A DNA stretch of 9,144 nt from Burkholderiales bacterium RIFCSPHIGHO2_12_FULL_61_11 (GCA_001770785.1 MERZ01000048.1:1-9144), one strand, 5' to 3'; shown: positions 1-6,577, numbered from the stretch's first letter. The notes: generated by a model from the letters alone, not told the origin. Numbers and translations: made by a program.

Positions 1-24
1 TGCATGTACATTTTTTTCCGGAAT

Positions 25-804
25 CTAAATTTTTGGCAGGGCGACCCATTGGCCTGCGAGCGGGTAGATGGCAATGCGTTGGTCAAACACTTCTTCGAGT
101 GCGCGGTGCGAGCCCGCATCGGTGCAGGCGCCCTGGTGGGTCACCCGGCCCTGAGCCATGACCACCAGCTCGTCGGCCTGCAGCGCAAACGAAATTTCGT
201 GCAGCACGCTGACGACGGTTTTGCCGCTGGCCACCAGGCCGCGCACCATCAGCAGCCAATCGGTCTGATGCGGCGGGTCGAGGTTGGCGAGGGGCTCGTC
301 CATCAACAGTACTTGCGCCTCGACGGCCAGCGCGCGCGCCAGCAGCACGCGCTGGCGCTCCCCGCCCGAGAGTTGGCCCAAGGCGCGTCCGCGCCAGTCC
401 CAGGCTTGCGTGGCGCGCAACGCACGCTCGACGGCGGCGTGGTCTGCGGCGCTGGGCGGTGCCAGCCAGGCCTGGTGCGGCAAGCGGCCCAGCATGGCAA
501 CGTCGTAAGCCGTCAGATCGTCGGCCGAGCTTTCGTTCTGGCCGAGCCAGGACAGCTGCTGCGCACGCTGGCGATGGCGCAGGCCGGCCAGCGGCTGCCC
601 GAGCAAAGCCACCTCGCCGCGGTGCGCCAGCAGCCCCGCCAGCACCTTGAGCAAGGTGGACTTGCCCGCGCCGTTGGGTCCGACAATGCTGGTCCAGCGC
701 GCCCGGGGCAGCGCCAGGGAAATATCGTGCAATACCTCAACATTTCCAAGGCTGGCGCTTATGGAACGTGCGCAGAGTGCTGCTGAGTTAATAGCAAATG
801 TCAA
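25..804 (-). CDS. btuD: BtuD-like cobalamin ABC transporter ATP-binding protein
   Basis: This is the ATPase that powers B12 import through BtuC; it acts on the cytoplasmic face of the inner membrane. The 259-residue product has a full ABC ATPase set: Walker A GPNGAGKST (42-50), Q-loop Gln89, signature LSGGERQR (145-152), Walker B VLLMDE (165-170), D-loop NLD (174-176) and H-loop His202. Length is normal for the BtuD/FecE/HmuV group. The start is taken as TTG at 804-802, which overlaps the btuC stop in the sequence TTGA; no ATG lies near the conserved N-terminal strand, and the frame stays open far upstream only because of GC bias over btuC. Only a weak purine-rich stretch (GGGGCAGGG) precedes the TTG. 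Specificity for cobalamin rather than heme or siderophore comes from the operon, not from this protein. The first dozen residues may come from a repeat. Confidence 0.93.
   Translation of the reverse strand: MTFAINSAALCARSISASLGNVEVLHDISLALPRARWTSIVGPNGAGKSTLLKVLAGLLAHRGEVALLGQPLAGLRHRQRAQQLSWLGQNESSADDLTAYDVAMLGRLPHQAWLAPPSAADHAAVERALRATQAWDWRGRALGQLSGGERQRVLLARALAVEAQVLLMDEPLANLDPPHQTDWLLMVRGLVASGKTVVSVLHEISFALQADELVVMAQGRVTHQGACTDAGSHRALEEVFDQRIAIYPLAGQWVALPKI
770..804. repeat. Possible degenerate repeat at the btuC/btuD junction
   Basis: On the minus strand the btuD start reads TTTGCTATTAACTCAGCAGC followed by ACTCTGCGC. This resembles the TTTGCTATTAA...AGC...TGCGC portion of the element suspected within cobU. 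It would supply residues about 3-12 of BtuD, ahead of the first conserved strand. The likeness is loose and rests on memory of the element. Confidence 0.25.
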
Positions 805-1820
805 AGCCCTGCCCCACGCACCGTCTGCCGGTGCATCAGCCAGAGCAGATAGCTGCCGCCCAGCACCGCGGTGAGCACGCCCACGGGCAGCTCTTGCGGC
901 GCAATCAGCCCCCTTGCCAGAATGTCGGCGGCCGTCAGCAGCACGGCGCCCATCAGGCTGGCCAGCACAATCAAGCGGCCATGCGTCGTCTTGACGATCG
1001 AGCGCACCAGATGCGGTGCGGCCAGGCCGACAAAAGCAATCAGGCCGGTTTGCGCCACGGACGCGCCGGTGGCCAGCGCCAGCACCGCCACCAGCGCGGC
1101 GCGCATTTGCGGCAGCGCCAGCCCCAGGCTCTGCGCGGTGGCTTCGCCCAGCGCCAGGCCATCGAGCACATGGCTCAGCATCCAGGCCGCCAAAAGGCAG
1201 GCAGCAAGGCCCAGGGCCATGACGGCGCAGGCCGCCCAACCGACAAAGCCGGTGCTGCCCAGCATGAAGGACTGCATGGCTTGCAGAACGTCCGGGTTCA
1301 AGAGCAAGGCGAGCGCGGTGACGGCACCCAGCACCACGCCCACAATCACCCCGGCCAGCAGCAGCCGCAGCGTGTGCTGCACGCCCTTGGCCAGCACCAG
1401 GGTGAGCAACACGGCGAGCACGGCACCGACAAACGCGGCGCCCGTGAGCCCGATGCGCGCCAGCCAGTGCGTGGCCAGCGGCGACACGCCAAACAGCACC
1501 ATGGCCCCGGCCACCCCCAGCGAGGCACCCGAGGCGCTGCCGAGCAAATAAGGGTCGGCCAGCGGGTTGCGAAACAGGCCCTGGGCCACGGCGCCCGCCA
1601 GCCCCAGCAAGGCCCCCGCCAGCCAGGCGCCGACGGTTCGCGGCAGGCGAATCTCCCACACAATCAGCCAGGCTTGCGGGTCGCGCCGCAGGGCCAGCAC
1701 GCTGTCAAAACCGGTGCTGCCCACGCTCACGCCCAGCAACAGCAATGCCGCGCTGAACAGCAGCAGACCACCAGCGAGCAGCAGGGCTTTGCGGTGCTGA
1801 TGGGTAACATGCAGGCTCAT
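801..1820 (-). CDS. btuC: BtuC-like cobalamin ABC transporter permease (FecCD family)
   Basis: This is the inner-membrane channel of the B12 importer, expected to work as a dimer with two BtuD subunits and to receive cobalamin from BtuF. The 339-residue product is strongly hydrophobic throughout and has the FecCD pattern: a first membrane segment at about 12-31, the RLPRTVGAWLAGALLGLAG block near 58-76, the FRNPLADPYLLG loop (83-94), the cytoplasmic coupling-helix region ALGEATAQSLGL (223-234), and the block FVGLAAPHLVRSIV (263-276) followed by the conserved C-terminal helices. The start is ATG at 1820, which overlaps the btuF stop as ATGA, with GGAAA about 10 bases upstream; a GTG at 1841 in the same frame would add seven residues and is less likely. 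The 3' end overlaps btuD by 4 bases. Translational coupling on both sides is inferred from these overlaps. Confidence 0.94.
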   Translation of the reverse strand: MSLHVTHQHRKALLLAGGLLLFSAALLLLGVSVGSTGFDSVLALRRDPQAWLIVWEIRLPRTVGAWLAGALLGLAGAVAQGLFRNPLADPYLLGSASGASLGVAGAMVLFGVSPLATHWLARIGLTGAAFVGAVLAVLLTLVLAKGVQHTLRLLLAGVIVGVVLGAVTALALLLNPDVLQAMQSFMLGSTGFVGWAACAVMALGLAACLLAAWMLSHVLDGLALGEATAQSLGLALPQMRAALVAVLALATGASVAQTGLIAFVGLAAPHLVRSIVKTTHGRLIVLASLMGAVLLTAADILARGLIAPQELPVGVLTAVLGGSYLLWLMHRQTVRGAGL

Positions 1821-2749
1821 CGTGTCTTGTTTTCCAGACACCTGGCCATGATGCGTGCCGCCTCGGCCATGCGTGGGCTGGGGCGCACCAGCACGTCAGA
1901 CTCTTCAGGGCTGAACACGCAAATGCGCTGCGCGCGAACGGCCTTGATGCCGGACCATCCCGGGTACGGAACCATGGCCTGCATGGCGCGATTGCCGACC
2001 ATGATCACGTCCGGATTGGCGCGCACCACAAACTCGGGGTTGAGCCTGGGAAACGGCCCCAGCGCGGCAGGCACCACATTTTTCACACCCAGCCGGGTGA
2101 GCGTTTCACCAATGAAAGACGACTCGCCAGCGGCGTAAGGCCCGCGGCTGACCTCAAAATACACGCGCATGTTTCTGGTTTTGGCCGGCAGCGACTGGGC
2201 GGCGGCTGACACACTGGTGTCAATGACACGCCAGAGCCGTTCGGCGCCCTGCTCGTCAGGGATGTCAAGCAATTGGCCCAGCTTGCCGAGCACGCGCCTG
2301 ACATCGGCATGGCTTTTGGGTTCCAGCGCCACCACCTTGATGCCCAGCGACTCCAGGCGAAGACCAGCCCGCGAGGACGTGGCCAGCAGCACCACGTCGG
2401 GCTTCAGGGCAACGATGCTTTCAATGTTCGGATCCAGCCCGCCGCCCACCACCGGCAAACGCCGCACGCTGGCCGGGTAGTTGGAGTAGCGGTCAACGCC
2501 CACCAGGCGCTCGCACTGATCGAGCGCGCAGACGCTTTCGGTCAACGAAGGCAGCAGGCTGACAATGCGTTGCGGGCTTTGCGCGAAGGTGATGCTCACA
2601 CCGCGGTCGTCGGTGAGTTGCAGGGCGTGGGCCGAGGTGAGCGCTACCAGGCAAAGCAGCAGCAGGGATGCTGCGGGATGATGGCCGAGGCTGCAAGCCC
2701 TCACCCCAACCCTCTCCCAGAGGGCGAGGGAGACAAGAGAAAATCTCAT
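1817..2749 (-). CDS. btuF: BtuF-like periplasmic cobalamin-binding protein
   Basis: This is the periplasmic receptor that hands corrinoid to BtuC/BtuD. The product (310 residues from the ATG at 2749) has the class III binding-protein layout: a first lobe starting RIVSLLPSLTESVCAL (61-76), GVDRYSNYP (84-92), a linking helix around 130-170, and a second lobe with RVYFEVSRGPYAAG and the later PDVIMVG strand. A hydrophobic core (LLLLCLVAL) ending at AHA, residues 29-42, looks like a signal peptide. The ATG overlaps the cobU stop as ATGA. Oddly, residues about 6-17 (VSLALWERVGVR) are the translation of a REP-like repeat, giving an unusually long n-region. A GTG at 2704-2702 inside the repeat, preceded by GAGAGG, would give a signal peptide of ordinary length, so the true start is uncertain. 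The 3' end overlaps btuC. Confidence 0.9.
   Translation of the reverse strand: MRFSLVSLALWERVGVRACSLGHHPAASLLLLCLVALTSAHALQLTDDRGVSITFAQSPQRIVSLLPSLTESVCALDQCERLVGVDRYSNYPASVRRLPVVGGGLDPNIESIVALKPDVVLLATSSRAGLRLESLGIKVVALEPKSHADVRRVLGKLGQLLDIPDEQGAERLWRVIDTSVSAAAQSLPAKTRNMRVYFEVSRGPYAAGESSFIGETLTRLGVKNVVPAALGPFPRLNPEFVVRANPDVIMVGNRAMQAMVPYPGWSGIKAVRAQRICVFSPEESDVLVRPSPRMAEAARIMARCLENKTR
2699..2733. repeat. REP-like palindromic repeat inside the 5' end of btuF
   Basis: The plus strand reads CCCTCACCCCAACCCTCTCC and then a G-rich arm. The core pairs 2710-2718 with 2722-2730: eight pairs, one mismatch and a three-base loop. I recognise this as the widespread REP-like element whose translations contain ALWERVGVR on one strand and PHPNPLPEGEG on the other; both occur here. 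Such elements normally lie between genes. This one lies just inside btuF, downstream of the ATG that overlaps the cobU stop, and remains in frame. The family call is from memory of the motif, not from a search. Confidence 0.8.
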
Positions 2750-3333
2750 GGCTGGCCTTTCAGCGTAAGCGGCAAACCGGCGGCCATGAAGGTCACGCGC
2801 TCGCAGGCCTGGGCGACCTGCTGGTTCAGCATCCCCAGTGCATCGACAAAGGCGCGCGTCTCGCGTCCCATCGGAATCAGGCCCAGCCCGATCTCGTTGC
2901 CGACCAGCACCACGGGGCCTGCCGCGCCCTTTACTGCACTTAAAAGCATCGCTGCTTGCGCCTGTGGATACTGGGCTGGAACCAAATTTTGTTCATACTT
3001 TTCGGCAGGCATCAAGAGATTCGTCAGCCACAGCGTCAGACAATCGACCACGACCAGCGTGCCAGTGCGGCTGTGCTGCGTGATCGCTTGCGCCAGCTGC
3101 AGCGGCTCCTCAAGCGTTGCCATGCCCGGCAGCCGCTCGGCGCGGTCCTGCTGGTGGCGCGCGATGCGTTCGCGCATTTCATCGTCACGGGGCTGGGCCG
3201 TGGCAATCAGCACGGCTTGGTGGCCCGGTGACTGCGCCAGCCAGCGCTGCGCCAGCACTTCGGCGCGACGCGACTTGCCGCTTTTCTGGCCGCCCAGAAT
3301 CAGCTCGCTGCGGGCGACGATCAGCTCAGCCAT
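2746..3333 (-). CDS. cobU: Adenosylcobinamide kinase / adenosylcobinamide-phosphate guanylyltransferase
   Basis: This bifunctional cytoplasmic enzyme phosphorylates adenosylcobinamide and then transfers GMP to make adenosylcobinamide-GDP, the activated form that accepts the lower ligand. The 195-residue product shows the P-loop GGQKSGKS (14-21), the ATAQPRDDEMRERIARHQQDR block (44-64) with His60 at the position expected for the guanylylated histidine, Walker B-like VVVDCLTLWLTNLL (94-107), and NEIGLGLIPMGRETRAF near 146-162, all typical of CobU/CobP. It starts at ATG 3333, 8 bases inside the upstream binding-protein gene, and its stop overlaps btuF. Residues about 112-135, between the Walker B block and the VVLVGNE strand, look like a repeat-derived insert in a variable loop. 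Its place inside a transport operon suggests use of imported cobinamide. CobP is the name used in aerobic-pathway organisms. Confidence 0.95.
   Translation of the reverse strand: MAELIVARSELILGGQKSGKSRRAEVLAQRWLAQSPGHQAVLIATAQPRDDEMRERIARHQQDRAERLPGMATLEEPLQLAQAITQHSRTGTLVVVDCLTLWLTNLLMPAEKYEQNLVPAQYPQAQAAMLLSAVKGAAGPVVLVGNEIGLGLIPMGRETRAFVDALGMLNQQVAQACERVTFMAAGLPLTLKGQP
2939..2996. repeat. Short repeat-like insert within cobU (Comamonadaceae type)
   Basis: The plus strand contains TTAAAAGCATCGCTGCTTGC at 2940-2959, then a segment ending in CCAAATTTTGTTC (2982-2994). This resembles a short interspersed element that I recall as common in Comamonadaceae genomes, with a core like AGCATAGCTGCTTGCGC and an AAATTT-containing far end. 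Here it lies in frame inside cobU and encodes roughly residues 113-132. Only one clear copy is in the window; a weaker related stretch may lie at the btuD start. The assignment is from memory. Confidence 0.5.
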
Positions 3334-4189
3334 GCGTCAGGCTCCAGTCCATGATGATGCGATGCAATTGCTCGACGCCATCGGTCAGCGCCGCCGGGCC
3401 GGGCTGCAGAATCTCGGCCGACTTGATCTCGAACAGCTGGCCATTTTTAACCGCATTGACATTCTCCCAGCCGGGGCGCGCTGCCACATGCGCGGGGCGA
3501 AATTTTCGGCCGCACCAGGAGCCGAAAATGATGTCGGGATTGCGCCGCACGATTTCGCTGCCGTCGGCAATGATGCGGTTCTTGCCCATGGCTTGGGCGG
3601 CGAGTTCGGAAAAGCAGTCTTCTCCGCCGGCAATGCCGATCAGCTCGGACACCCAGGCAATGGCGCTGATGTGCGGCTCGTACCATTCTTCAAAATACAC
3701 GCGCGGGCGGCGCTTGAGCTTGGCTGCCGCCTGTTCAGTTTCCAGCAAGCGGCTTTGCATGGCCTGCATGAGCGCCAAGCCCCGCTCAGCTTGCCCGACC
3801 ATGGCCGCCAACTGATACATCATGGAAAAAATCTCGGCCACGCTGCGCTGGTTGAAGATGGTGACGGCAATGCCGGCTCGAATCAGTTGCGCCGCAATGT
3901 CGGCCTGCAAGTCCGAAAAACCAATCACGCAATCGGGCTGCAGGGCCACGATCTTGTCGATTTTTGCGTTCAAAAAAGCGCTGACCCTGGGCTTTTCTTC
4001 GCGCGCCCGCGGCGGCCTCACGGTATAGCCCGAGATGCCGACAATGCGGCGCTCTTCGCCCAGCAGATACAGCCACTCGGTCGGCTCTTCGGTGAGGCAG
4101 ACGATGCGTTGGGGGCCCCAATCACTGGCTGTGGCTGGGGTGTCCTTGCTGGCGGTCAGCCTGCGCCAAGTGCCTGCTGTTTCAGTCAT
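3326..4189 (-). CDS. BtuF-like cobalamin-binding protein lacking a signal peptide
   Basis: This is a second helical-backbone binding protein of the BtuF/PF01497 type. The 287-residue product starts RIVCLTEEPTEWLYLLG (28-44), then has GISGYTVRPP (51-60), a first-lobe strand DCVIGFSD (86-93), YFEEWYEPHISAIAWVSELI (165-184), DIIFGSWCGRKF (219-230) and EIKSAEILQPGPAALTDG (254-271), a set I recognise in a distinct subgroup annotated as cobalamin-binding protein. There is no hydrophobic N-terminal segment, and an in-frame TGA at 4204-4202, five codons before the ATG, rules out a longer form. AAAAGG lies 7 bases before the start. It therefore probably stays in the cytoplasm unless exported without a classical signal. 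It lies 40 bases after btuB and overlaps cobU by 8 bases. Its role is unknown: it might bind corrinoid for CobU or for storage, or export might go unrecognised. Confidence 0.85.
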   Translation of the reverse strand: MTETAGTWRRLTASKDTPATASDWGPQRIVCLTEEPTEWLYLLGEERRIVGISGYTVRPPRAREEKPRVSAFLNAKIDKIVALQPDCVIGFSDLQADIAAQLIRAGIAVTIFNQRSVAEIFSMMYQLAAMVGQAERGLALMQAMQSRLLETEQAAAKLKRRPRVYFEEWYEPHISAIAWVSELIGIAGGEDCFSELAAQAMGKNRIIADGSEIVRRNPDIIFGSWCGRKFRPAHVAARPGWENVNAVKNGQLFEIKSAEILQPGPAALTDGVEQLHRIIMDWSLTHG

Positions 4190-4229
4190 GGTTGTACCTT
4201 TTCAAGCAGGCGTTCATGGCAAATTAACC

Positions 4230-6182
4230 TTAGAACTTGACCCGCAGCGCAGCAATGGCGGCGCGTCCTGCTTCAGGATAGATGGCGGTGGTCACGCCAC
4301 CGGCACATCCGAAAGCCTGCGTATAGAACTTGCGGTCAAACAGATTGGTGATGCCGAGTGAGACTTCCACGTTCTGCCACTGGTAAGCGTAGCGCGCATC
4401 TGCGGTGGTGTAGGCAGGCGCGGAACACTGGTTTGAAAAATCAGGATGCTGCGATGACACCCAGTTCACACCACCGGTGACAAGGTGGTTTGTCATGGGT
4501 GTCCAGTTTGCATGCAGGGCAACAGTGCGGCGCGGTACCAGCGGCACATCTTTTCCTTCATACTGACCCGATGTAAAGGTGGACTTGCGCAGCGCCGCGC
4601 TCACGCGCAGGGTCAGGCTCTTGGCGTAGGCGTAGCTGCCATCCAGCTCAAGACCGGAGCGGCGAGTCGGGTCAAAGTTCACATTGGCACCGGGGCCAAA
4701 CGGACCAGCGGCATTGGGATCGAAACCAATCTCATGGGTCAAAGCGCTGCGGTACCAGCGGACATCGAACTTCACGGGGCCCGAGGCGTAGCGTGAACCC
4801 AGCTCAACATCCTTCGAGCGTTGCGGCTGCAATGTCAGGCCCGGTGTTGTAAAGCCCAACTCATCCACATTTGCCAAGCGAAAACTGTGGCCAACGCGCC
4901 CATAAACGGAAACACCTTTACCAAGCGGCTGGCTCAGTCCAAGTTCCCAGGCATTTTGGTCGTCAGCCAGAGCCATCGTAGTATTTGAATTATTTTTGCT
5001 GATACGCTCGGTGCGAAGTCCCAAGGACAGGGTTGTCGCGGTGGACGCAAGCGTGACCTCATCGCGCAAGTACCAGGCGCGCGAAGATTGAGTGGCGGTT
5101 GAGCCAAAAGTACCCAGCACATCGCGCTGCCAAGTTCCGTAATCAGTACCGAGCGTGAGCTTGTTTGAAAATTTGGACAGGTTGGCACTGTGAACGGCGC
5201 GCAATGCATAGTTGGTGGCCTTGACATCGTAGTCAAAGTTCGAACTGCCAAAAGAGGAAACAAACAGGCTACGCAACTTCTTCTCTCGCGAACCAGCATC
5301 AGCTGTTAATTGCCAGTTTCCTGCAACGGCCTCCGCAAACAACCCATTTCGGGTGTTGTCGATCGAGGCCTTGTCTTTGGGTGTCGTGGTCTGGCGGGGA
5401 TTGTTCTGGTATTGCGCAGCGTCGAGCGCGCCCGGCAAACCGGCGTCCAGCCCATCCTGCGATACGCGCGCGCCGACACGCAGCCAGTCGTTGCTCCATT
5501 GCGCTGCAGCCGATACGGCATCGGTGTCAGAGCGAAAGTTGTCACGGTGGTTGTCTGCCTTGCGGTTCATGCCATTGATATCCAGCGAAAACCCGCCGCT
5601 GGCAAGCGTGGCATTGGCGCGTCCTTCGCGCAGCCCGTAGCTGCCCAGACCCGCATACAAAGACGCCGCATTTTTCCGGGCCACACCTCTTCCAGCCTTT
5701 GTGGTGATGATGATCACGCCGCCCGTTGCACCCTCGCCATACAGCACGGCGCCGCTGCCCCGGATCACTTCAATTTGCGCCACCGATTCAATCGGAATGC
5801 CCGCCAGGCGGGTACCGCCCAAGTCCGCTTCATTGATGCGGATGCCGTCCACGATCACAACCTGGTTGTTGTCAGACGTACTGCCGAAACCCCGCAGATC
5901 CAGCGCGAAGTCGCCACCGCCAAACAAATCCTGACGCCCTGGCACGCCCAGGATGCGCATGATGGCATCGTTAACCGTGACTGCGCCGGAGCGTTGAATG
6001 TCCTCGGCGGTAATGACACTGGTGCCGAAGGGCTGGGATTCGCGCGGCCCAGCCACACGGCTGGCCGTCACCACAACCTCTTGGAGCGAGGCGGTCGGCT
6101 GGTTTTGCGCCAGCACCGCGGAAGCAGCGGGCAAGACCAGGGCCAGCACGGCAAGTCGTACAGAAGAAATACAGGTTTTCAT
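4230..6182 (-). CDS. btuB: BtuB-like TonB-dependent outer-membrane cobalamin receptor
   Basis: This outer-membrane receptor imports corrinoids using TonB energy. From ATG 6182 it has 650 residues: signal peptide 1-25 (hydrophobic VRLAVLALVLPAASA, cut after VLA), TonB box EVVVTAS (35-41), and a plug domain at about 50-162 with SVITAEDIQRSGA, LDLRGFG, QVVIVDGIRIN and VIRGSGAVLYGEGATGG. A beta-barrel follows, ending in RVKF with the usual terminal Phe. Length suits BtuB (about 600-660). The upstream cobalamin riboswitch and the B12 genes downstream make a corrinoid substrate much likelier than a siderophore. The start is not certain: the ATG has no close Shine-Dalgarno sequence, whereas GGTGAAGG (6212-6205) lies 7 bases before an in-frame TTG at 6197, which would add five residues (about MIVHF) before the ATG Met. 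The 40-base gap to the next gene shows no terminator. Confidence 0.92.
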   Translation of the reverse strand: MKTCISSVRLAVLALVLPAASAVLAQNQPTASLQEVVVTASRVAGPRESQPFGTSVITAEDIQRSGAVTVNDAIMRILGVPGRQDLFGGGDFALDLRGFGSTSDNNQVVIVDGIRINEADLGGTRLAGIPIESVAQIEVIRGSGAVLYGEGATGGVIIITTKAGRGVARKNAASLYAGLGSYGLREGRANATLASGGFSLDINGMNRKADNHRDNFRSDTDAVSAAAQWSNDWLRVGARVSQDGLDAGLPGALDAAQYQNNPRQTTTPKDKASIDNTRNGLFAEAVAGNWQLTADAGSREKKLRSLFVSSFGSSNFDYDVKATNYALRAVHSANLSKFSNKLTLGTDYGTWQRDVLGTFGSTATQSSRAWYLRDEVTLASTATTLSLGLRTERISKNNSNTTMALADDQNAWELGLSQPLGKGVSVYGRVGHSFRLANVDELGFTTPGLTLQPQRSKDVELGSRYASGPVKFDVRWYRSALTHEIGFDPNAAGPFGPGANVNFDPTRRSGLELDGSYAYAKSLTLRVSAALRKSTFTSGQYEGKDVPLVPRRTVALHANWTPMTNHLVTGGVNWVSSQHPDFSNQCSAPAYTTADARYAYQWQNVEVSLGITNLFDRKFYTQAFGCAGGVTTAIYPEAGRAAIAALRVKF

Positions 6183-6274
6183 GAAATGAACAATCAACAA
6201 AGTGCCTTCACCGGCTTCCCCGCCGGTACATGAGCGTTACGAACGCGCGGCCAAATCATGGACGCGCGCATTCA
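6183..6274 (-). promoter_or_regulatory. Expression platform of the btuB riboswitch
   Basis: This stretch links the aptamer to the btuB start. It contains a CGCGCG stem (6268-6263 with 6249-6244) and a perfect 6-bp hairpin ACCGGCGGGGAAGCCGGT (6227-6210). The hairpin's right arm abuts GGTGAAGG (6212-6205), the only Shine-Dalgarno-like sequence before the start. There is no U-run after the hairpin, so it does not look like an intrinsic terminator and control of translation is more likely. The aptamer's L5-region sequence CCTTCGGCTT (6393-6384) is complementary to AAGCCG (6217-6212) plus AAGG (6208-6205) with a three-base bulge, and ACCGGC in the B12 box (6288-6283) is identical to the hairpin's left arm. 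The functional pairing is inference. Confidence 0.6.
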
Positions 6275-6545
6275 CCTTGTTGGCCGGTATCCGGGCTGAC
6301 GGAGCTACCTTCATCGCCTTCCCAAGCGCGTGTTCAAAACGCTCAGTGGCCCATGATGAAAGCTGAATGTGTCCCTGGCTGTCAAGCCGAAGGAGCAGCA
6401 TTCGTCCGTTTACCGTTGCGGGGGCAGCGCAGGTTAGAAGTCGCAGCGCCTGGCTAGACCGGGCTGACCCGGTCCGCATGGCTTTGACTCCCTCCTGCTT
6501 CCCGTTGAACTGCAGCGTGTGAACCACACTGCGAGCACCAACAGG
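6275..6545 (-). promoter_or_regulatory. Cobalamin riboswitch (class I, adenosylcobalamin type) of btuB
   Basis: On the minus strand the leader has the conserved cobalamin aptamer blocks in order: a P2 hairpin (6532-6512, GCAGTGTG against CACACGCTGC), AACGGGAAGC (6506-6497), core GCTGCCCCCGCAACGGTAA (6428-6410, with CGG where CTG is usual), GCCACTG (6350-6344), TGGGAAGGCGATG (6324-6312) and a B12 box GTCAGCCCGGATACCGGCC (6300-6282). P1 closes by pairing CCTGTTGG (6545-6538) with CCAACAAGG (6283-6275), one base bulged. Between GGGAAGC and the core there is an extended arm: GCAGG/CCTGC and GGAGTC/GACTTC stems, tipped by GACCGGGTCAGCCCGGTC (6474-6457), a 7-bp hairpin. Known biology: cobalamin binding represses such leaders. 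The coding sequence starts about 93 bases after P1, leaving an expression platform. Confidence 0.95.
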
Positions 6546-6549
6546 CGAG

Positions 6550-6555
6550 ATTCTA
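6550..6555 (-). promoter_or_regulatory. Putative -10 box of the btuB operon promoter
   Basis: TAGAAT on the minus strand is a good sigma-70 -10 match. Transcription starting about 7 bases further on would begin near 6543, at the first bases of riboswitch helix P1, which supports the call. No convincing -35 is seen at 16-18 bases spacing (AGGGTT at 17), so an activator or weak promoter is possible. Confidence 0.5.
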
Positions 6556-6574
6556 CGCGGCAAAACGCGGCAAA
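6556..6574. repeat. Two 9-bp direct repeats between divergent promoters
   Basis: On the plus strand CGCGGCAAA occurs at 6556-6564 and again at 6566-6574, a period of 10 bp, close to one helical turn. The repeats lie between the minus-strand TAGAAT (6550-6555) and the plus-strand TACAAT (6578-6583). They could be a binding site for a regulator of one or both promoters; none is identified. Confidence 0.45.
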
Positions 6575-6577
6575 CCC

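Noticed and set aside
1..24. Terminator downstream of btuD at the left edge
   Set aside because: Only 24 bases are visible. There is a TTCCGG motif beside a homopolymer run, but no complete stem can be judged.
805..1659. N-terminal extension of the BtuD frame through btuC, as if a fused protein
   Set aside because: The extension is Gly/Ala/Arg-rich shadow sequence over btuC. Homology to ABC ATPases begins only after the TTG at 804.
798..2138. Long plus-strand open frame rich in Gln, His and Arg opposite btuC
   Set aside because: The composition is typical of antisense reading of a hydrophobic membrane protein, and the true btuC frame is unmistakable.
2273..4240. Very long plus-strand open frame (655 codons) antisense to cobU and the signal-less BtuF-like gene
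   Set aside because: Its translation has no domain-like pattern and includes the reverse reading of the REP-like element. It is a GC-bias shadow of the minus-strand genes.
4230..6182. Reading the TonB-dependent receptor as a siderophore receptor
   Set aside because: The cobalamin riboswitch directly upstream and the B12 genes downstream favour BtuB.
6210..6227. Intrinsic terminator before btuB
   Set aside because: The hairpin is perfect but no U-run follows. A ribosome-site controlling hairpin fits better.
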